Part shown: one piece after another, positions 29,361 to 37,412 of the stretch | Position numbering within the stretch: the first letter of the stretch is position 1 | Layout of the letters: every line of letters begins with the position of its first letter | NCBI GenBank assembly: GCA_022573715.1 | Contig: JACZTL010000008.1 | Location: 31,184 to 95,183 of the forward strand | Direction of reading: 5' to 3' | Length of the DNA: 64,000 nt | Source: Bacteroidota bacterium | Lineage (GTDB): Bacteria > Bacteroidota > Ignavibacteria > Ignavibacteriales > Ignavibacteriaceae | Notes under the pieces: generated by a model | Database searches by the model: none | The model's input: the letters and a program-made list of their open reading frames with translations, nothing else | What the model was told of the DNA's origin: nothing | Translations under genes and position numbers: made by a program

Positions 29361-31001
29361 TTAAAGAATACAAGATTTTTCTTTTAACAATACATTTAGA
29401 ATAGAATGGTTCAAAGAATAATCAACTGCAAGTTCAATTACGTGAACACCATCTTTATTTAAACATTTTTCCAACACTTTGCAGAAATCTTCACAGCTAT
29501 CCGGGCGGTATCCGGAAGCTCCATAACTTTCAGCATATTTTACAAAATCCGGATTTTTATAATCCAACCCAAAATTATCAAAGCCCATTCCTTCCTGTTT
29601 CCATTTTATCATTCCATACGCGTTGTCGTTTAATATTATCACAACCAAATTCAAACCGAGACGTACAGCAGTTTCTAATTCCTGAGAGTTCATCATAAAG
29701 CCGCCGTCACCGCAAACGGAGATTACTTTTTTATCGGGATTGATTAACTTTGCAGCCATTGCGGAAGGAAGACCTGCGCCCATTGTGGCCAAAGCATTAT
29801 CCAGTAAAAGTGTATTGGGTAGGTAACATTTGTAGTTGCGGGCAAACCATATTTTGTAAATTCCGTTATCAAGTGTAACTATTCCATCCTCAGGTAAAAT
29901 ATCACGTATGATATTAACTATTCTTTGCGGCAGCAGAGGGAAGCGATTGTCCTTGGCATATTTTGACAAATGAGCATCAACCTCATTTTTTATTCGTTCG
30001 AAATAAGACAGGTCCCAATTACTTGTATCGGAAAGGTGATATGCAATGTGTTTTACAGAAGTAGCTATATCGCCAACCACATTAAGCTGTGGAAAATAAA
30101 CATCATCTACTTGTGCCGGGAAGAAATTTACATGTATAACTGTTCTGCCACCTTTTACCATAAAAAATGGTGGCTTTTCAATTACATCATGACCAATATT
30201 AATGATTAGATCTGCCCTGTCTATAGCGCAGTGAATAAAATCATTATCTGACAATGCAGCGGTTCCCAGAAAGTTTGAATGTCTTTCGTCAACGACACCT
30301 TTACCCAATTGTGTATTGAAAAACGGTATACCTGTTTTATCAATAAAAGCTCTAAGTACTTTACTTGTACGTTTACGGTTTGCACCGGCGCCAATTAAAA
30401 GTAACGGCATTGTAGCTGCCTCAATCAATTTGGCTGCTTCCTTGCACACTTGTTCGTCGGCATCAGGTCTGCGATAACCAACTACCTCGAACAATTTTTC
30501 TTCAGTATCTTCTGCAGCAATATCTTCCGGAAGCTCTATATGTACTGCACCGGGACGCTCTTCTATAGCTGTGCGGAAAGCTTCCCGTACAACAGAAGGA
30601 ATGTTATTTCCGTTCACTATTTGGCGTGTGAACTTTGTGATAGGGCGCATTAGATCCACAATGTCTATAATCTGAAATCTGCCCTGCTTACTTTTTTTTA
30701 TAGGTTTTTGCCCGGTTATCATCATCATTGGCATAGCACCCAGCTGTGCATAAGCCGCAGGTGTAATAAGGTTTGTGGCACCTGGTCCTAAAGTTGCCAG
30801 ACAGACTCCCGGCTTACCGGTTAGCCTGCCATAGGTGGCAGCCATAAATCCCGCGCCTTGTTCGTGGCGGGTAAGTATAAGTTTAATTTTAGATTTTCTT
30901 AGAGATTCAAGAAAATCAAGGTTCTCTTCTCCGGGTAGTCCGAAGATATATTCTACGCCTTCATTTTCCAATGCTTTAATAAAAAGATCAGATGTTTTCA
31001 T
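29361..31001 (-). CDS. Acetolactate synthase-like ThDP-dependent enzyme
   Basis: The 546-residue protein has the ThDP-family N-terminus with the catalytic glutamate in ILTRHEQGAGFMA. The FAD/structural middle domain follows, and the ThDP-binding GDGGFMMNSQELETAVR motif lies near residue 430, with the NDNAYGMIKW magnesium segment after it. This order fits the large subunit of acetolactate synthase, closest in style to the catabolic type with no regulatory subunit nearby. The pairing with an aldehyde dehydrogenase leaves open a different 2-oxoacid-metabolising role. Confidence 0.85.
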   Translation of the reverse strand: MKTSDLFIKALENEGVEYIFGLPGEENLDFLESLRKSKIKLILTRHEQGAGFMAATYGRLTGKPGVCLATLGPGATNLITPAAYAQLGAMPMMMITGQKPIKKSKQGRFQIIDIVDLMRPITKFTRQIVNGNNIPSVVREAFRTAIEERPGAVHIELPEDIAAEDTEEKLFEVVGYRRPDADEQVCKEAAKLIEAATMPLLLIGAGANRKRTSKVLRAFIDKTGIPFFNTQLGKGVVDERHSNFLGTAALSDNDFIHCAIDRADLIINIGHDVIEKPPFFMVKGGRTVIHVNFFPAQVDDVYFPQLNVVGDIATSVKHIAYHLSDTSNWDLSYFERIKNEVDAHLSKYAKDNRFPLLPQRIVNIIRDILPEDGIVTLDNGIYKIWFARNYKCYLPNTLLLDNALATMGAGLPSAMAAKLINPDKKVISVCGDGGFMMNSQELETAVRLGLNLVVIILNDNAYGMIKWKQEGMGFDNFGLDYKNPDFVKYAESYGASGYRPDSCEDFCKVLEKCLNKDGVHVIELAVDYSLNHSILNVLLKEKSCIL

Positions 31002-31337
31002 AGTAATAAGTTTGTTTAGTTTTAGTTATTATTTAAAAGTTAAATATAATAATTCAAAAATATCGTAATTAAAGTGACAGAGTAAATATTAGTGACCAAA
31101 AGAGAGAATAATGCATTGCATTGAGAGTTGTACTCAAAATTTCCTTATTCTATTTAACAATTTACGAAGTTTTAAAGCTAATAATATAAGTTCAAAAAGT
31201 TTGTTGAAAATTCCCCAACTTAATTCCACTTTTTCAATTCATTTTTTTTACTCATCCTGAAAATATGAAAAATTTCTGCCTGGTGAAGACGGGTCACTTT
31301 TAAAATAGGGTCGGGTAATTGCGGGTTATTTTTTTTG
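31002..31337. other. Noncoding stretch upstream of the ThDP enzyme
   Basis: The promoter of the two-gene operon must lie in its left part. The right end (31275-31329) carries a segment resembling 35905-35961. No gene is visible. Confidence 0.45.
31275..31329 (+). repeat. Intergenic repeat element, copy 1
   Basis: Begins TCTGCC, passes through AGACGGG and GGGTCGGGT and ends GGGTTAT. The same ordered blocks occur at 35905-35961 at roughly 70 percent identity by eye. Both copies are intergenic. Confidence 0.45.
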
Positions 31338-32666
31338 CTAAAGTTTTATCGTTTTTCTTTTAAATTCAAAACCAAAGTTTTTCAATTCATCTAGTACAGG
31401 CTTGTAAAGTTCCGGAAGAGTCGGAGGCATTAAAACGCCAACAGCTTTAATTTTACCCTCAACTATAAGTTTTGCAGAAATAGCCGGCGGAAGAGCAACG
31501 GCTCTTGACATTGCCGAGGCGCCCTGCGGAATTCCTTTCACAACCATTGTGGCTAACCGTCTCTCTTTTAGTCCTCCGGGGAATTCAGCTAGTACATCGA
31601 TGTGTAAGATGATCATGTCTTTTTCTTGAGGCAGATAGGACATCTTTTTAAGCATAAGATCCAGAAGCACATCTAAATTTGTACCGTTATTAATATTAAT
31701 TTGTTCGTCATCAAAAAAGCCAAGCCACTTAAGGCGGTGTACAATGTCTGCATTAGATTCAACATTCAAATAATGACATAATTTATGTTCAAGATTATCA
31801 GGCGATTCTTCATTAATTAAAGCAGCGGTAAATTGACGGTATGTTTTGCCCGTGAAATTATTAACTTTATCATTTTTCAACAGACCAAGAGCTATCACAT
31901 TTTTCATATGATTACAATATCCGGAAAATCTTAAAAGCCCCCGGTAAAAAGATACGTCCTTATCCAAGCCAAATGGTTTCACATATTTTTCTACGTCTTT
32001 ATTCGGATATGATTCAAAAGTCCCTAAATCATCTATATCTACATACCAGAAGTGTTCGAACAATTTATCACCAGGCACTTCAATTTTTTTACCGTTCTTA
32101 AGGTACGCGGCAGCTGTTTGCGCTGCTACAAAAACAGTCCTTGGATCCCAAGAAAACTTATAACCCATTGGATTATTGTTGGACTCAAATGAAGGAAGTC
32201 CGCTTCCGTAAGAGTTAAGACTGATTACCCGGCCGCCTTCTTCTTTTATTTCATCCAAAACCATTTGAGTGCCAAAATGATCCATACCGGGTACTTCACC
32301 CAATTCATTTAGTATCAATAATCCTTTTTCTTCAACCTCATCTTTTAAAGCTAACAATTCAGGAATTTCGTAAGCAGTAGTTAACATATTCTTGCCGTTT
32401 CGCAAACAGGATTTGGCAACATGAATATGAATTGGCTTGGGAACCATGCTAATAGCAATATCAACTTCACGGATTACATTATCAAGAATATCAGGATCAT
32501 TATTAGACCATTCAACAGCCCTGCCCGCTGTTCTTCCATCAACAACTTTTTCGGCTTTTTCAAGAGTTCTATTTAAAACTATTACTTGATATCCACAGTT
32601 ATTAATAAAATAATCAACTAGTGGTTGGGTCATTAAGCCGGCGCCAACAATTGCAACTTTCTTCAT
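31338..32666 (-). CDS. Saccharopine dehydrogenase-like oxidoreductase
   Basis: The 442-residue protein begins with a Rossmann loop (VAIVGAGLMTQPLVDYF) and carries LNELGEVPGMDHFGT, SYGSGLPSFESNNNPMGYKFSWDPR and KKIEVPGDKL. These line up with the glutamate-forming saccharopine reductase (Lys9-like) family from memory. It probably interconverts saccharopine with aminoadipate semialdehyde plus glutamate. Together with the aldehyde dehydrogenase at 27955 it would suit a saccharopine route of lysine breakdown. That pathway link is inferred; no lysine-ketoglutarate reductase is seen in the window. Confidence 0.85.
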   Translation of the reverse strand: MKKVAIVGAGLMTQPLVDYFINNCGYQVIVLNRTLEKAEKVVDGRTAGRAVEWSNNDPDILDNVIREVDIAISMVPKPIHIHVAKSCLRNGKNMLTTAYEIPELLALKDEVEEKGLLILNELGEVPGMDHFGTQMVLDEIKEEGGRVISLNSYGSGLPSFESNNNPMGYKFSWDPRTVFVAAQTAAAYLKNGKKIEVPGDKLFEHFWYVDIDDLGTFESYPNKDVEKYVKPFGLDKDVSFYRGLLRFSGYCNHMKNVIALGLLKNDKVNNFTGKTYRQFTAALINEESPDNLEHKLCHYLNVESNADIVHRLKWLGFFDDEQININNGTNLDVLLDLMLKKMSYLPQEKDMIILHIDVLAEFPGGLKERRLATMVVKGIPQGASAMSRAVALPPAISAKLIVEGKIKAVGVLMPPTLPELYKPVLDELKNFGFEFKRKTIKL

Positions 32667-32886
32667 TTATACAACACTTTATTTTAAGACTATATATTTA
32701 ATTTTTATCAATTAGAAAAATACATGTAATTGTAAATTACATATACTAATAAAACAAATATCTTATTAAGAAAATAATTATTATTCAAAGATAATTTGAA
32801 AAGGGGAAAAATAATCAAACACATAACGGCAAGGCTGCAAAGGCGGGAAGCGTAATGCTTAATTAACAAAGAATGTATATAATTTA

Positions 32887-33021
32887 TTAGCCTAAAACTT
32901 CTTCAACCTTATCCATCAACTCCAGAGGGCTAAAGGGCTTTGTAAAATAATCGTCAGCGCCAACTTCTCGACCGCGTTGTTTATCTATATCCTGTCCTTT
33001 AGCCGTTAACATAACATTCGA
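32887..33021 (-). pseudogene. Relic: C-terminal third of a response-regulator receiver domain
   Basis: The minus strand reads [19 protein letters not shown] then [23 protein letters not shown] and a stop. This is the end of a REC domain, including the conserved Thr/Ala position and the lysine of YFTKPF. The phosphorylated aspartate and the rest of the domain are missing. The segment abuts the mscS relic in a continuous but chimeric 192-residue frame (to 33465) that should not be read as a real protein. Confidence 0.7.
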
Positions 33022-33028
33022 TTGCCCA

Positions 33029-33531
33029 CTACTTAAGAACAGTGATTGGATCAGTGAATAATTTTGAATTCGGAATAAGTATCTTATTTCCTTCGGAATC
33101 AAGTTCCGTGTAACGTAGGTCAATAGAAACAACAATACCCTCGTAACCCGATATCTTTTATACGGTTTCCTTTCTTGAATGGTCGATACAGCAATATAAG
33201 AACGCCAGAGAGAAGATTGGAAATAGTATCTTTCCATAGCGAAGCCAAGTGCAAATCCCGTCAATCCCAGGCCAGCCACTAGCGCTGATACATTAACACC
33301 TAACGTTCCGAGTGCAGTAATAAAGCCAAATATTATAATAGTAACATTGCTTGTTCGAGAAAGTAGCGAAGTGAGATTTCCATCAAATTTTAATCGCTCA
33401 GCGGAATTAGTGATTATTTTTTTTATTATTTTTGCAAGGTTAAAGAAAACAATGAATATTGCCACGACTCCGATTACTTTCGGCGCTCAAAGAGTAGATT
33501 GGTCAAGCAAATATTGTACAAATTTTTCCAC
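33029..33531 (-). pseudogene. mscS: Decayed mscS-type mechanosensitive channel gene
   Basis: Read on the minus strand, pieces of an MscS channel appear in three frames. The first has VEKFVQYLLDQSTL, a TGA at 33487-33489, [14 protein letters not shown] and [19 protein letters not shown] one-base insertion then leads to [27 protein letters not shown] second one-base insertion leads to [40 protein letters not shown] and a stop. Order and content match MscS TM3 and the beta domain. At least one nonsense and two frameshift changes make it inactive. Confidence 0.78.
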
Positions 33532-33589
33532 AGTCTACAAACCTCTTGTTGTTCTTCTCAAAGAAATTGCTTACATATTAATAACTCGC

Positions 33590-33621
33590 AAGAATTATCT
33601 ACTCAAAATAAATTTATCTTG
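33590..33621. repeat. 32-bp repeat shared with 36908-36939
   Basis: This segment matches 36908-36939 at 30 of 32 positions and more distantly 43909-43940. At the other two sites it forms the left end of the ~300 bp repeat that brackets the metal-efflux operon, so this is a third, partial copy. Confidence 0.6.
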
Positions 33622-33726
33622 CTTATTTAACTTCAAAATAAGTGGAATAATATTTATTAGCAATAACATATTAATTGGTAAATAAAATTTATTTACTCTT
33701 AAAGGGAATAAAGAAACTAGTATTAT

Positions 33727-34290
33727 TTATCTGACTTCACAAACAACGTCTTGAAAAAGTGATTCCAGTACAATATTATCATAGCTGAATTTTCTTACAA
33801 TAGATTTAGCCTTGTCCGATAATCTTTGATATCCCCACATTATTCTGAACTTCGTTTCTTCTCTTGAATTCCTTTGAAAATAGAATGGTAAATTAACATC
33901 AAAGTATGATATACTATCAGCGTCCTTTAGGATATTTGTTTCCGGATTCCCACCAAATTCATGATGAGTAACTAAGTTAGATACTTTATAAAGGATTGTT
34001 TTTTTGAGGTTATATTTTGAAAGAAGATCGTACAATATCTTTGCACTGTTTCTGGCATGAGCCATCTTAAATTCATTGTAATCTGAATAATTCTCTCGAT
34101 TGATTTTCAGTTCCTTAATGCTTCTTTCTATATCGTGTCCTAGCGCTGCAATTTGAAGAGATATGTCCGCTTCTGGTTTCAGTTTTAAAACCCAAGCTCT
34201 TGTGTTTTTGGAATGTTTGGAATCTTCGGGAATTTCGGATTTGGAAATAATTCTCTCGATGTCTGACTCAATATTCTTAAGCATACTCAT
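33727..34290 (-). CDS. HD-like domain protein (possibly DUF4202)
   Basis: The 187-residue protein has histidine/aspartate motifs in the order of an HD phosphohydrolase: H near residue 26, ALGHDIER (about 49-56), AHARNSA, THHEFGG (about 109-115) and ILKDADSISYFD. The last segments recall DUF4202. Its start overlaps the end of the upstream cytidylyltransferase-CDP-alcohol transferase gene by 14 bases, so the two are probably co-translated and may share a pathway. The substrate is unknown. Confidence 0.7.
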   Translation of the reverse strand: MSMLKNIESDIERIISKSEIPEDSKHSKNTRAWVLKLKPEADISLQIAALGHDIERSIKELKINRENYSDYNEFKMAHARNSAKILYDLLSKYNLKKTILYKVSNLVTHHEFGGNPETNILKDADSISYFDVNLPFYFQRNSREETKFRIMWGYQRLSDKAKSIVRKFSYDNIVLESLFQDVVCEVR

Positions 34291-35713
34291 GTCTCAGAAC
34301 CACCAACCTTCTGACAGATTCAAAATTAGTTATGATAGCCAAGATTGCTAACGTCAAAAGAATCTGATTGCTCAAAGCGCCTATAAAAATTATAAAGAGA
34401 CGAATATCTCTCCCCATTCTTATTTCATTTTTACAGATTAATTTCTTGCGGAAAATTGAATCATACTTATCTGATGTATAGCTGTTCAAAAAAGTACCAA
34501 TTAGGGCAGCAAAGCCTACCGTCCAAATGAGAATGTTACTGTGCAACATCCAATGCCCATAAATCATACCGAAAACAATTAGTCCGTCAGCATATCTATC
34601 CAGAACAGCATCAAACCAACCACCATAGTTGGTCTGCCTAAGTTTCAATCGTGCAATTTCTCCATCACAACCGTCAACAATGGAAGAAATTTGTACAAGA
34701 ATTCCGCCCGCAATCAAATAATGATAATCCCCGAAATAAAAAAATAATGACGCAAAAAGGCTAATAATAAAACTCAGCAGAGTAACTTGGTTGGGTGTGA
34801 TATTGGTTTTCAGAAGCAATGCCGAAATTCTGAGAGAAACAGGTCGATTAAACAGCTTGGCAATGGGACCGTCTGTAAGTTTTGCAAGTTGCTCAATCAA
34901 CAAGGACTTGGCGTTCTTTAAAGCTTTTCGGTGGTCCACGTCAATCCAGTACTTATCAGAGACATCCAACGCTTTCATTTTCCCTTTGTTGGCGAGGATA
35001 TTGATTCCCCCTGAAATGCTTTCGTTTCCGTTAGCAATGCTTTCATCAAGTGCATCAAAAATGGTGGGCGTACACAGAAAGATGCCGGTATCAATTCCAT
35101 TGTAATCGGTTAATTCCTTTCCGATGTCTATAATTCGTCCATTTGTTGTTACGACTTTTGTCGCATCCTCCAGGTCCAAATATTTATGTATCTTCCCATC
35201 CACACAAAGAATACATTCATCCTGTCGTAAAGTCGCTTTTCGAAGTTCATTCAAGATTTTATGATCAAATATGTGATCGGCCATTAAAAGAATAAAAGAT
35301 TCACGAAAAAATTCTCTTGCTTTGAGAACTGATATGCCGTTACCTCTATTCCAATCGTCATTAACAACATAATCTAATTTTACGCCCAGTTTTCTGCCAT
35401 CGGCTAATTGCTTTCTGATTTGGTCTCCATTATGCCCAACCACAATTAGAAATTCACTTATGCCGGCTTTTTTTGCAGTCAGAATAATTCTTTCAATAAG
35501 GGTTAGTCCTAGTAAAGATATTAAAGGTTTAGAAGTACCATTCTCCTTTTGTCTCCTTCCAAGTCCGGCGGCTAATATCAAGGCTTGCTTAGGGGGGGGC
35601 ATTTCCCTTTGTAGGTGAGAAACTCCATGAGTTTTTATAACTGCACTCACTAAGTGGTGCTTAGAAGTTAAAGTCAGTTCCGATTCATTCTCCAAAATAT
35701 CTAATTCATCCAA
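34277..35713 (-). CDS. Fused sugar/inositol-phosphate nucleotidyltransferase and CDP-alcohol phosphatidyltransferase (IPCT-DIPPS-like)
   Basis: Residues about 43-265 form a nucleotidyltransferase (QALILAAGLGRR, SKPLISLLG, LMADHIFD). Residues about 275-478 form a CDP-alcohol phosphotransferase membrane domain with the signature DGCDGEIARLK, GGWFDAVLDRYAD and several helices. This fusion order is that of bifunctional inositol-1-phosphate cytidylyltransferase / di-myo-inositol-phosphate-phosphate synthase. Such an enzyme makes an inositol osmolyte precursor or a related phosphodiester; the product here is inferred. Two starts are possible: 35713, or an ATG at 35602 immediately before a C8 run (coding strand). 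Confidence 0.82.
   Translation of the reverse strand: MDELDILENESELTLTSKHHLVSAVIKTHGVSHLQREMPPPKQALILAAGLGRRQKENGTSKPLISLLGLTLIERIILTAKKAGISEFLIVVGHNGDQIRKQLADGRKLGVKLDYVVNDDWNRGNGISVLKAREFFRESFILLMADHIFDHKILNELRKATLRQDECILCVDGKIHKYLDLEDATKVVTTNGRIIDIGKELTDYNGIDTGIFLCTPTIFDALDESIANGNESISGGINILANKGKMKALDVSDKYWIDVDHRKALKNAKSLLIEQLAKLTDGPIAKLFNRPVSLRISALLLKTNITPNQVTLLSFIISLFASLFFYFGDYHYLIAGGILVQISSIVDGCDGEIARLKLRQTNYGGWFDAVLDRYADGLIVFGMIYGHWMLHSNILIWTVGFAALIGTFLNSYTSDKYDSIFRKKLICKNEIRMGRDIRLFIIFIGALSNQILLTLAILAIITNFESVRRLVVLRHEYA
35592..35599. repeat. Eight-base G/C homopolymer inside the IPCT-like gene
   Basis: On the coding strand a run of eight C follows an ATG (M-P-P-P-K). A run this long near the 5' end of a gene is prone to slippage and could switch expression on and off. 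Only one state is visible. Confidence 0.4.
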
Positions 35714-35904
35714 AATATATCATCCATTCTTTAAGTTTAAAATTTAGCATTACATCGTAGTTTTCATCCGCCTATCCACCGTAGTTTTAACGAATGCGGA
35801 AAAAACGATGTTGGATTGTAATACGAACGCCAATAATTAATTTAGCAGACGAAAAGAAATGCAATTTATTAAACTTTTGCACCAATTCCTAAATTAGAAA
35901 AGTG

Positions 35905-35961
35905 TCTGCCGGACGTAGACGGGCAGCATTGAAAAGAGAGTCGGGTGAAAAAGCTGGTTAT
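35905..35961 (+). repeat. Intergenic repeat element, copy 2
   Basis: Same block order as 31275-31329: TCTGCC, AGACGGG, GAGTCGGGT and GGTTAT. Confidence 0.45.
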
Positions 35962-36117
35962 ATGGTATTTTAAATTATAATTTACTATCCATTATGTTAT
36001 TTACACATTCGATTAACTACATAACGGTATTGTCTTTAAATGACAGCCTGGAGTTTACCCATTACAGGTGCAAAGATTTGTTATTTGTTTTTTTGTTTCC
36101 TATTCTCAACGATTCTA

Positions 36118-36222
36118 TATAAAAAACATAGGGCTTTCAGAGTTGCTCCCTGTTAGCCGAGCAGTAAGTCTTTTAATAGCAACAAACCCTTTGAAATCCT
36201 AGTCTGATCTATGTTTTTTATA
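36118..36222. repeat. 105-bp element with perfect 14-bp terminal inverted repeats
   Basis: TATAAAAAACATAG at the left end is exactly complementary to CTATGTTTTTTATA at the right end. Inside, GTTGCT pairs with AGCAAC, and TTTCA with TGAAA, giving nested stems around a loop. No target-site copy is obvious. It could be a MITE-like element, an attenuator or a small structured RNA. Confidence 0.55.
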
Positions 36223-36286
36223 CTTTGTTAGAAGATGTAAACCAGATTTTTACATTCTATTTTACCTCTTAATACTATGAAGATTT

Positions 36287-36847
36287 TTAATGTTCATGAT
36301 CATTGGGGACGTTTTCTTCTTTATTTTTGGAATTTCTTAGTGAGCGAACATAGGTATATACCGACTGGATTTCATTTTCGTTGAGTATGCTTTCCCAACC
36401 CACCATAGGTGTGCCTTTAATTCCTTTTTTGATGATATATATACGACCTTGGTCGGAATAATATTTTGAGTGTTCAGGGTCGGTGAAGTCGGCTGGTTTT
36501 TGTACAAGAGCAACAGAGGCCGGACCGTCTCCTTTGCCACTCGTACCATGACAAGATGCACATATTTTTGTAAATGTCTCTTTTCCAAGTGCTAGTTGTT
36601 CTTTGTTTGCTGGGGGCACAAGCTGATTATATTTATCGCCAAGTTCTAGTTTCAGCCATTGCTGAACTTCATTCATGTGTTCCATGTGACCACCTGTTTC
36701 GACTTTTTCTTCAGTGTGTTCAGGTTCTTCGGTATTTTTGTGTATTTCTTCTACGTTTTTTTGTTTTGGACTTTCGCAGCCGGTTATGGCTATGGAGCCG
36801 ATAGCAAAAAGTATTGCTGTTCCGAGAATTGATGCTCTGGTTTTCAT
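36287..36847 (-). CDS. Class I c-type cytochrome lipoprotein
   Basis: The protein has a lipoprotein signal with lipobox IAITGC (cysteine near residue 24), a linker rich in E and H, and a monoheme cytochrome domain with ICASCHGTSGKGDGP. The probable methionine ligand lies in GTPMVGWE. The frame is open from 36889, but the ATG at 36847 follows a GGAAAA site and gives the proper signal peptide, so I place the start there (186 residues). It likely carries electrons at the outer face of a membrane; its partner is not evident. Confidence 0.86.
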   Translation of the reverse strand: MKTRASILGTAILFAIGSIAITGCESPKQKNVEEIHKNTEEPEHTEEKVETGGHMEHMNEVQQWLKLELGDKYNQLVPPANKEQLALGKETFTKICASCHGTSGKGDGPASVALVQKPADFTDPEHSKYYSDQGRIYIIKKGIKGTPMVGWESILNENEIQSVYTYVRSLRNSKNKEENVPNDHEH

Positions 36848-36907
36848 TGTTTTTCCTTTAGTTTTTGTTTTTGTGGAATCACTACGCATAACATATTAAT
36901 AAGCTTG

Positions 36908-37208
36908 AAGAATTATCTGCCCAAAATAAATTTATCTTGTTTTTAGTTTTTAAATTAAGCAAGTAGATATATTTTTGCAAGTTGAAAAGTTGCAGATTAT
37001 AAGGTTCAAGGTGCAAAGTTCAATGCTGCAGGCTGGCAGTTTTAATGTTTGTTTTTATCAATCTAAAATCCAAAATCTAGAATTTAAAATTATTTTTTAT
37101 GTTTGCATTTTCCGCATTTACAATCTTCATATATCTCTTCGTAACCGTGGTCAATTGTAAGTTCTTCGCCGGCTTTTATATTTCTGTAAGCAATTAGGGA
37201 GAGGGAAT
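36908..37208. repeat. ~300-bp direct repeat, left copy
   Basis: This segment is aligned almost gap-free with 43909-44210; the last 262 bases are about 90 percent identical by eye. It contains the last ~37 codons of a SET-domain gene (minus strand) and the noncoding sequence behind it. The two copies bracket the metal-efflux operon. Confidence 0.85.
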
Positions 37209-37290
37209 AACAAGCCAAAAAAACATTTGTTGAAAATTGAGATACCTTTTCAATACTTTTTATGTCATTGTAAAGCCAAATCATAGCCAT
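37090..37290 (-). pseudogene. Hybrid reading frame: membrane fragment joined to a SET-domain tail
   Basis: The last 37 codons (SLSLIAYRNIKAGEELTIDHGYEE onward, ending CKCGKCKHKK) are nearly identical to the end of the SET protein at 44092. The first ~29 codons (MAMIWLYNDIKSIEKV...) come from something else. The frame continues upstream of the ATG for another ~36 codons of hydrophobic sequence with no good start. It lies just behind cusA. The junction falls exactly at the end of the direct repeat, so I read it as a recombination scar, though a 66-residue product could be made. Confidence 0.65.
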
Positions 37291-37412
37291 AACAGATAAA
37301 AGAGAAACGGAGGCAAGAATGGTCCTGATTAATGAACTATTTTTAAATACTTCTGAAATAATAACTATAAAAAATCCTGATATGTTGACTTTAATTATAT
37401 ACTAAAGAATAT

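Larger units (their letters stand above)
35714..36286. other. Noncoding stretch with two structured elements
   Basis: It holds the repeat at 35905-35961 and the 105-bp nested inverted repeat at 36118-36222. Outside these I see no gene or RNA. The promoter of the cytidylyltransferase operon must be at its left end. Confidence 0.5.

Noticed and set aside
32887..33465. A 192-residue response regulator or membrane protein
   Set aside because: The frame is a chimera of frameshifted mscS and a receiver-domain end; the middle is out-of-frame mscS sequence.
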